NCBI GenBank assembly: GCA_937944065.1
Contig: CALDZS010000151.1
Location: 1 to 9,874, forward strand
Direction: 5' to 3'
Length of the DNA: 9,874 nt
Source: an uncultured Amylibacter sp.
Lineage (GTDB): Bacteria; Pseudomonadota; Alphaproteobacteria; Rhodobacterales; Rhodobacteraceae
Below the pieces are notes generated by a model. It saw nothing but the letters and a program-made list of their open reading frames with translations, did no database searches and was not told the DNA's origin. Shown here one piece after another: positions 6,054 to 9,874 of this stretch. A program made the translations under genes and the position numbers. Each line of letters begins with the position of its first letter. Positions within the stretch are counted from its first letter, which is position 1.

Positions 6054-7211
6054 TTATCGATCTGTGATCAACAACTCTCGTGGATAGTCAGTCAAGTATT
6101 CGGACCCAGTATCTGTCACCACAATACTGTCACCGATCCGCCCCGCTGTTTTGCCGTCAATCGAAATTCCACCGTCGACCGCGAAGGTCATGCCAGACTT
6201 CAAAACGGTCATATCGCCCGCTTTCAGCTCTGGTGCCTCGAGATAAGCCATGCCAATCGAACGGCCAGTTCGATATCCTGTCGCATAACCCCGCGCCGCG
6301 TAAACCGCGTTTGCCGCGGCAGCCACCTCTTGCGCTATTACACCTGGTTTGATCACAGCGATGGCCACCTGTTGCGCCTCTATCGCAGCCAACTGAACAT
6401 CTGCAGCGGCGTCTTCGATGGCCCCAATGTGAAACATTCGGTCAAAGCCCAATTTGTACTGTTTAAACTGAGCCATATTGCAGAAACAAAAATAAACGGG
6501 ATCGAATTTTTCGTACGGTTTAATACTGGCCCGTCGATGCACCATCGATGTATCTGATCCACTTTGTAGAATTTGTAAATTGTGGATCATCGGCGAGACG
6601 AATTGATCCCACCCCTGTCCTGTCAAAAATGTCGCCGCCTTGCGGGAACCTGCATCAATGACCGCAAGCGCGCTTTCATATTCGGGCACGCCTTCGGCCA
6701 ACGACTCATGCGCGGCCTGCATCATCGCCCCCGCAATCGCGCCCGCCTCGCGCATAATATCTATTTCAAAGGGTGATTTGATCATTCGCATGTCGCCCAA
6801 GACAGGCGAAATATCAGCCAGTGTGCACGCTGGATACATCTCGTCGAGCATGTTGCGAACAATCGCAGGGATATGCCCACGTTCGATCCACAATGTGTTT
6901 GGGGATTGCCCGACAGCCTCAGCCAGAACCGTTGCCCATCCCCTATTTCCAAAATCTTCCCAAGGGCGCAGATCTTCGACCCATGTCATCGCACCAACCA
7001 TCTCGGATTCCATCAAGGGCGTGATAACAATTGGGGGATTTACAGCATCAACGACCAACATCGTTGGGCGCCCAAATTCAATGCCAAGATATCCCCAGAA
7101 GCCAGCCAGATATGCGATCGAACTTTCGTCCGTAAACACAGCTTTCGAAATATTCTGGGCTTGCATCGTCGACTGTAGCGTTAGCAAGCGTTGCTTGGCA
7201 TGGTCCAGCAT
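6054..7211 (-). CDS. M24-fold (creatinase/prolidase-like) hydrolase with atypical metal site
   Basis: This 385-residue protein has an N-terminal creatinase-type domain (about 1-135; FTDESSIAYLAGFWGYLGIEF, ITPLMESEM) and a C-terminal pita-bread M24 domain (about 145-385; MRMIKSPFEIDIMREAGAI, QSGSDTSMVH, VIKPGV, LKSGMTFAVDGGI). The His of GSDTSMVH (His225) aligns with the catalytic His of creatinase. The usual five metal ligands are largely gone: the first Asp is replaced in FCFCN, GHGIG reads GRSIG (Arg317), the EPG Glu reads VDGG (Asp346), and the RIED Glu reads RIGD (Gly360); only GFDR (Asp257) remains near the second Asp position. Creatinase works on this fold without metal, so a C-N hydrolase for a small compound is plausible, but the substrate is unknown. 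I start it at 7211, not 7274, because GGAG lies seven bases before that ATG and the shorter start avoids overlap with the upstream gene. Confidence 0.85.
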   Translation of the reverse strand: MLDHAKQRLLTLQSTMQAQNISKAVFTDESSIAYLAGFWGYLGIEFGRPTMLVVDAVNPPIVITPLMESEMVGAMTWVEDLRPWEDFGNRGWATVLAEAVGQSPNTLWIERGHIPAIVRNMLDEMYPACTLADISPVLGDMRMIKSPFEIDIMREAGAIAGAMMQAAHESLAEGVPEYESALAVIDAGSRKAATFLTGQGWDQFVSPMIHNLQILQSGSDTSMVHRRASIKPYEKFDPVYFCFCNMAQFKQYKLGFDRMFHIGAIEDAAADVQLAAIEAQQVAIAVIKPGVIAQEVAAAANAVYAARGYATGYRTGRSIGMAYLEAPELKAGDMTVLKSGMTFAVDGGISIDGKTAGRIGDSIVVTDTGSEYLTDYPRELLITDR

Positions 7212-7218
7212 ATATGAA

Positions 7219-7223
7219 CTCCG
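7219..7223 (-). promoter_or_regulatory. Ribosome binding site that decides the M24 start
   Basis: On the minus strand CGGAG lies seven bases before the ATG at 7211 and just after the stop of the preceding gene (TAA, 7229-7231). The alternative in-frame ATG at 7274 lies inside that gene and would add 21 residues not typical of the family. Confidence 0.75.
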
Positions 7224-7228
7224 TTCAG

Positions 7229-7915
7229 TTAGAGTTTGTAAGAGTGTAACAGCGTCCCGTTTCGTTTCAACCAAAGTTTATGTTGCTTGTAGTCTGGATA
7301 AACCTGCTCAACCAATTTCCAATAGGCCGCCGAATGGTTCATCTCTACGAGATGACACGCTTCATGAGCGGCGACATAGACCTGAACTTGTCGCGGGGCC
7401 ATGACCAATCGCCAAGAATACATCAGCTTGCCATCGGTAGAGCAGCTTCCCCAGCGTGATTTGGTATCGCGAATAGACACCGAATTGATCTTACGATCCA
7501 GGATTTCAGCATAATGCTCGGATGCATGCACCAGCCGTTCACGCGCAATAGCTTTGAAATACCCTTTCAACTTGCCTGCCAGTTGGTCATCACGCCCCGG
7601 TACATGAAGTTGGCCATCCTCGTATCGCACCGAACGCCCTGCCCCATGTACGATTTCACGCTTTTCACCATCGAACATGACCCTACCGCCAAATTCAGGC
7701 ACAATCGTAGGCACGCGTTTTGATAAATGCTTGCGCAACCAACCCTCGTGATCGATGGCAAAGGCGGTTGCCTCGCGCATATTTGCCCGCTTGGGCAACG
7801 TCATGCTGACTTTGCCGTCTTTGTTTGAAATCCGCAAGGAATAGCGTTTCGCCCGCGCGTTATGGCGCAGATGAACAGCGATTGGCGGTTCGCCTATATG
7901 CAAGATATCGGTCAT
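7229..7915 (-). CDS. YgjP-like (DUF45, SprT-like) zinc metallopeptidase
   Basis: This 228-residue protein matches the YgjP/DUF45 family of predicted gluzincin-like metallopeptidases, usually about 170-250 residues. Family landmarks are a strand-rich N-terminus (IAVHLRHNARAKRYSLRIS), KSRWGSCSTDGKLMYSWRLVMAP (about 152-174), and the zinc motif HEACH at 184-188 with Glu185 as catalytic base, followed by MNHSAAYWKLVEQVYPDY with His194 as likely third ligand. The open frame extends to 8215, but the extra 100 residues resemble no family sequence and would run through the divergent promoter region. The ATG at 7915 therefore fits best, although no strong Shine-Dalgarno is seen. It is the first gene of the leftward operon; the M24 gene starts 17 bases after its stop. 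The cellular substrate is unknown to me. Confidence 0.9.
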   Translation of the reverse strand: MTDILHIGEPPIAVHLRHNARAKRYSLRISNKDGKVSMTLPKRANMREATAFAIDHEGWLRKHLSKRVPTIVPEFGGRVMFDGEKREIVHGAGRSVRYEDGQLHVPGRDDQLAGKLKGYFKAIARERLVHASEHYAEILDRKINSVSIRDTKSRWGSCSTDGKLMYSWRLVMAPRQVQVYVAAHEACHLVEMNHSAAYWKLVEQVYPDYKQHKLWLKRNGTLLHSYKL

Positions 7916-8070
7916 TGGGCACAGTTTATCTGGCTGACAGCGAAGTGCAATCACACGAATTACCCCGTTTGTTCGAATATCGCGTAAATCAGCGACGGAA
8001 CCCTTTGACAAGCTTGCAATCATGTGGCAATTGCCAGTTTCGAAATTCCCTTTTTTTAGGATCAGTCGAA
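7916..8070. promoter_or_regulatory. Divergent intergenic control region
   Basis: This 155-bp gap separates the leftward ygjP-like operon from the rightward FYDLN-acid gene, so promoters for both directions should lie here. The rightward candidate is listed separately. I could not find a convincing leftward -35/-10 pair. A run of seven T (8051-8057) precedes the Shine-Dalgarno AGGA (8058-8061) of the rightward gene. Confidence 0.6.
8005..8036 (+). promoter_or_regulatory. Candidate promoter with TTGACA box and 12-bp palindromic operator
   Basis: A perfect TTGACA (8005-8010) is followed after 14 bases by the perfect 12-bp palindrome TGGCAATTGCCA (8025-8036), which covers the place where a -10 box would sit. 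The -10 itself (CAATTG at a 17-base spacing) is poor. The layout suggests either a repressible promoter or one needing an activator for the FYDLN-acid gene at 8071. Confidence 0.4.
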
Positions 8071-8406
8071 ATGGCCAAAGAAGAATGGGGCGTAAAGCGC
8101 GTTTGCCCCGAAACTGGAAAACGCTTTTATGATCTGGGCAAAGACCCAATCGTAAGCCCGTATACTGGCGAAGAATATCCTGTGTCGCAATTTGCTTACG
8201 ATAAAAGCAAAACAAGCATGACAGACAAAGCTGACAAAGCGTCTGTTAAAGCTGCGACCGAAGATGACTTGGCCGACGAAGCAGATGTGTTGGAAGAAGA
8301 TGACACAGAAGTAGATTTGGGTGATGACGTTCTTGACGATGATGATGATGACGAGACAGTGTCAATCGAAGAGATCAAAGATGTCGCAACAGGCGACGAC
8401 GAATAG
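8071..8406 (+). CDS. FYDLN-acid (TIGR02300) family acidic protein
   Basis: This 111-residue protein starts MAKEEWGVKRVCP, followed by KRFYDLGKDPIVSPYTGEEYP, the N-terminal signature of the alphaproteobacterial TIGR02300 family. The rest, from about residue 64, is dominated by Asp and Glu and includes a run of six Asp (89-94), giving a strongly acidic and probably disordered tail. In many relatives the N-terminus is a small zinc ribbon with two CPxC-type pairs. Here only Cys12 remains: the partner positions read CPETG and SPYTG. The function of the family is not known to me. The ATG at 8071 is preceded by AGGA at nine bases; the frame stays open to 7825, but the extra residues are unlike the family. 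It is divergent from the ygjP-like gene and 71 bases before tRNA-Ala. Confidence 0.88.
   Translation: MAKEEWGVKRVCPETGKRFYDLGKDPIVSPYTGEEYPVSQFAYDKSKTSMTDKADKASVKAATEDDLADEADVLEEDDTEVDLGDDVLDDDDDDETVSIEEIKDVATGDDE
8335..8352 (+). repeat. GAT/GAC trinucleotide run encoding six Asp
   Basis: Six consecutive Asp codons, four of them identical GAT, lie in the acidic tail of the FYDLN-acid protein. Slippage here would change the length of the Asp run by whole codons without breaking the frame. Confidence 0.7.
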
Positions 8407-8411
8407 CATTG

Positions 8412-8441
8412 AATTTGCGCTTGCATAGGCTGGCGCAAATT
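8412..8441 (+). terminator. Hairpin after the FYDLN-acid gene
   Basis: AATTTGCGC (8412-8420) and GCGCAAATT (8433-8441) form a perfect 9-bp stem with a 12-base loop, beginning five bases after the stop codon. The following TTCTAAATAA is T/A-rich but not a true T-run. It could be a weak terminator or a processing/stability stem ahead of the tRNA. Confidence 0.45.
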
Positions 8442-8454
8442 TCTAAATAATCCC

Positions 8455-8474
8455 TTGTGCAAACTATCGCACAA
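8455..8474 (+). repeat. Second hairpin, in the tRNA-Ala 5' leader
   Basis: TTGTGC (8455-8460) and GCACAA (8469-8474) form a perfect 6-bp stem with an 8-base loop, ending three bases before the tRNA. Together with the preceding hairpin it makes a tandem pair in the leader. No T-run follows, so termination is unlikely. Confidence 0.4.
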
Positions 8475-8477
8475 ATC

Positions 8478-8553
8478 GGGGCCTTAGCTCAGCTGGGAGA
8501 GCGCTTCGCTGGCAGCGAAGAGGTCAGGAGTTCGATCCTCCTAGGCTCCACCA
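8478..8553 (+). tRNA. tRNA-Ala (anticodon GGC)
   Basis: A complete 76-base cloverleaf is present with the CCA end encoded (8551-8553). The acceptor stem GGGGCCT pairs with AGGCTCC and contains the G3-U70 wobble, the main identity element for alanyl-tRNA synthetase; A73 follows. The anticodon stem is CTTCG/CGAAG (8504-8508, 8516-8520) with loop CTGGCAG, giving anticodon GGC at 8511-8513, which reads GCC codons. The T arm is AGGAG, TTCGATC, CTCCT. It stands alone, outside an rRNA operon, where tRNA-Ala usually has anticodon TGC. Five T follow shortly after the CCA. Confidence 0.97.
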
Positions 8554-8557
8554 ATTT

Positions 8558-8575
8558 TTCGATATTCTTCCTAGG
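8558..8575 (+). repeat. Degenerate echo of the tRNA-Ala 3' end
   Basis: TTCGAT and TCCTAGG, which occur in the tRNA at 8531-8536 and 8539-8545, recur in the same order at 8558-8563 and 8569-8575, with five instead of two bases between them. It could be a remnant of a tRNA 3'-end duplication such as an old integration scar, or chance. CCTAGG is itself palindromic. Confidence 0.35.
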
Positions 8576-8856
8576 TTTTATAATTAATTGTGAGGCATTC
8601 CTTTGCCCGCAAGTAAGGGTTTGATGGATCGCGAGAAGGTCACGCGTCGCCAGGTTGTCACTTGAATTTAGAAGAAGGACTTTTTTGCTGAAATTTTCTT
8701 CTGGCGCCTTTCAGGCATTCATTGTTAATTTTCCGTTGTGTTGAACCTAACACAATGCAGACGACCGGTGTTCGTGTGGCTCTCGGCGTTACCAGATTGG
8801 TGCAAAGCGGATATATTGATCTAAAGAAATTATTGCGCCTAGAAATGTTGAACAAC

Positions 8857-8885
8857 TTGGCAACACCTATTGCTCTGCGTTTAAT
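8857..8885 (+). promoter_or_regulatory. Sigma-70 type promoter for yaeQ
   Basis: TTGGCA (8857-8862) and TTTAAT (8880-8885) are separated by exactly 17 bases; each matches the consensus at five of six positions. The predicted start near 8892 gives a leader of about 67 bases before the yaeQ ATG. It is the best-looking promoter in the window. Confidence 0.6.
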
Positions 8886-8958
8886 TCAGTTTTTAACCCG
8901 CTTTCACAAAGTCACCGGACGCACTAGACATCCTTAACTTCGTTATTCTGGAAAAATC

Positions 8959-9507
8959 ATGGCGCAAAAATCTACCATTTATAAAGTTGAACTTTCTGTT
9001 TCGGATATGGACCGTCACTATTATGATATCCACAAATTGACCGTTGCCAAACATCCATCGGAAACGGATGAACGATTAATGGTGCGCATTCTTGCCTTTG
9101 CACTGAATGCCCATGAGCAATTGGAGCTGACCAAGGGCCTGTCAACAGATGACGAACCGGACATTTGGCAAAAAAACCTAAGTGGCGAGTTAGAGTTGTG
9201 GCTAGCATTGGGACTTCCAAGTGAGAAGATTGTTCGTCAGTCCTGTGGCAAAGCAAATGAAGTGATTATTTATAGTTACGGCGGCAGGACAGCCGAGATG
9301 TGGTGGGAGAAGATCAAGAACACCACCACCAGGTTTGATAATCTTCAAGTTATAAACTTTTCAGAGACGGACACCACTGAACTGGGGACATTGGCCAGTC
9401 GCTCGATGAAGGTGCAGGTCAATATTCAGGACGGAGAAGTCATGGTCGGCGTTGATGATAGCATCGTTTACGTTACCCCAGTCAAATGGAAGAATACTGA
9501 TCATTGA
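8959..9507 (+). CDS. yaeQ: YaeQ family protein
   Basis: This 182-residue protein matches E. coli YaeQ (about 181 residues) along its length: MAQKSTIYKVELSVSDMDRHYY, HPSETDERLMVRILAFAL (32-49), LTKGLSTDDEPDIW (57-70), ELWLALGLPSEK (79-90), and a C-terminal ANIQDG-like VNIQDGEVMV (154-163). YaeQ adopts a PD-(D/E)XK nuclease-like fold; its cellular role is unsettled, and an early report linked its overexpression to suppression of rfaH loss. GGA at 8950-8952 lies six bases before the ATG. The gene stands alone with its own promoter. The family is best known from Gammaproteobacteria, so its presence here next to a tRNA gene may reflect transfer, but that is inference. Family identity is strong; function is not. 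Confidence 0.93.
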   Translation: MAQKSTIYKVELSVSDMDRHYYDIHKLTVAKHPSETDERLMVRILAFALNAHEQLELTKGLSTDDEPDIWQKNLSGELELWLALGLPSEKIVRQSCGKANEVIIYSYGGRTAEMWWEKIKNTTTRFDNLQVINFSETDTTELGTLASRSMKVQVNIQDGEVMVGVDDSIVYVTPVKWKNTDH

Positions 9508-9874
9508 TTGTCAACCTGTTCGCGGTGGCAAACGCTCTGTATAGCCCCGAAACAAGATCTTATGGCATGAAATTCGTGACGAAACTGTAAACAGGCACTT
9601 TCATCAATGGTTGGTCGTTGCGGCGGTGCCTTCCTATCGTGGACCTTCGTACATTGAGGAGCCTTGCCAGAGATCAATCACCTGTCTTTGTCGGGGCGCG
9701 AACCCGACTTGATGGGGTTGGCGTCATGATGGCAAATCCAGTCTTCATTTTAGTGCCTCTGGTAATCAAGGTCAGCCGCGCCAGATGCGAGGCACAAGTG
9801 CAGTGCCTTTTTGCAAAAAACCTAAACGCGTAACCCAGCTTTCCATCCTCTATTGCCCGAGCTGGCCTTGTATG
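9508..9874. other. Structured, apparently non-coding 3' end of the window
   Basis: About 367 bases show no convincing gene. The longest open frame (9618-9833, TTG start, 71 residues) lacks a Shine-Dalgarno and any recognised motif. The stretch is rich in inverted repeats: a 6-bp stem GTCGGG/CCCGAC at 9690-9708, competing GGCAC-type stems at 9753-9812, and CCAGCT/AGCTGG at 9835-9865. AGGCAC or its complement GTGCCT occurs five times between 9593 and 9808. It could be a leader or small RNA, or the decayed remains of a gene. Confidence 0.5.
9789..9812 (+). terminator. Intrinsic terminator-like hairpin with T-run
   Basis: AGGCAC (9790-9795), a 7-base loop and GTGCCT (9803-9808), extended by one G-T pair, are followed directly by a run of five T (9808-9812). 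It lies about 280 bases after yaeQ. The left arm can also pair with an upstream GTGCCTC (9753-9759), which would disrupt the terminator. Confidence 0.55.

Larger units (their letters stand above)
8554..8958. other. Gene-poor stretch between tRNA-Ala and yaeQ
   Basis: About 405 bases hold no convincing gene. Short open frames at 8722-8937 (+) and 8658-8855 (-) overlap on opposite strands, lack a good Shine-Dalgarno and resemble no family I know. The stretch is visibly AT-richer than the genes to the left. It contains the degenerate tRNA echo (8558-8575), a loose inverted repeat AGAAGAA/TTCTTCT (8670-8702) and the promoter before yaeQ. Confidence 0.6.

Noticed and set aside
5985..6557. Rightward open frame of 190 residues opposite the M24 gene
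   Set aside because: The minus-strand M24 protein has clear family motifs throughout; the plus frame has an unnatural composition.
6054..7211. M24 protein as DMSP lyase DddP or ectoine hydrolase DoeA
   Set aside because: Both belong to the M24 fold, but the motifs seen here (GRSIG, VDGG, RIGD, FCFCN) do not match what I recall of either; DddP keeps its metal ligands.
7212..7274. Longer start for the M24 protein at 7274
   Set aside because: It would overlap the upstream gene by 46 bases; the ATG at 7211 has a good ribosome binding site.
6640..7404. Rightward open frame of 254 residues spanning the M24 and ygjP-like genes
   Set aside because: It crosses the junction of two well-supported minus-strand genes and shows no motifs.
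7825..8070. N-terminal extension of the FYDLN-acid gene to 7825
   Set aside because: The family begins at MAKEEW, AGGA lies nine bases before that ATG, and the extension overlaps the divergent gene.
7916..8215. N-terminal extension of the ygjP-like gene to 8215
   Set aside because: The extra 100 residues do not resemble the family, overlap the divergent gene and its promoter region, and the family start fits the ATG at 7915.
8722..8937. 71-residue rightward open frame after tRNA-Ala
   Set aside because: No ribosome binding site or family resemblance, and it contains the yaeQ promoter.
9618..9833. 71-residue rightward open frame near the window end
   Set aside because: It begins with TTG without a Shine-Dalgarno, has no recognisable motif, and contains the terminator-like hairpin.
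1..9874. CRISPR array, insertion sequence, toxin-antitoxin or phage defence genes
   Set aside because: No regularly spaced repeats, transposase motifs, terminal inverted repeats or defence domains were seen.

Overview
The window looks like a chromosomal segment from a marine alphaproteobacterium, most likely Rhodobacterales (roseobacter type). The evidence is the order sucA-odhB-MAPEG-lpdA, an E2o subunit with two tandem lipoyl domains, a FYDLN-acid (TIGR02300) protein, which is typical of Alphaproteobacteria, and a moderate GC content judged by eye. All family assignments come from recognising motifs; no database search was run.

Positions 1-4553 (+) hold the end of the 2-oxoglutarate dehydrogenase locus. 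They contain the C-terminal part of E1 (sucA), E2 (odhB, start overlapping the sucA stop by one base), a small four-helix MAPEG membrane protein, and E3 (lpdA). The three enzymes together oxidise 2-oxoglutarate to succinyl-CoA and NADH. lpdA ends tail-to-tail with a leftward gene for a secreted DUF1287 protein (4550-5152). The two stop codons overlap, and a perfect 11-bp hairpin lies inside the DUF1287 coding end.

Positions 5228-7915 (-) form a compact leftward operon. It encodes a YgjP/DUF45-type HExxH metallopeptidase, a creatinase-like M24-fold protein that has lost most canonical metal ligands, and a FadR-type GntR regulator. It ends at a strong intrinsic terminator (5228-5270). A TGTGATCACA palindrome in the gap before gntR suggests autoregulation.

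Positions 7916-8070 are a divergent control region with a perfect TTGACA box and a 12-bp palindrome. To its right (+) are a short acidic FYDLN-acid protein whose zinc-ribbon cysteines are mostly lost (8071-8406), two hairpins, and tRNA-Ala(GGC) (8478-8553). A stretch of about 400 bp without a convincing gene follows, containing a degenerate echo of the tRNA 3' end and a good promoter. Then comes yaeQ (8959-9507). The last 367 bp hold no convincing gene but are rich in inverted repeats, including an arrangement that resembles a transcription attenuator.

No CRISPR array, insertion sequence or defence system was seen. The items most worth a second look are the metal-ligand-poor M24 protein and its operon, the structured 3' end of the window, the hairpin between lpdA and the DUF1287 gene, and the degenerate repeat beside tRNA-Ala.
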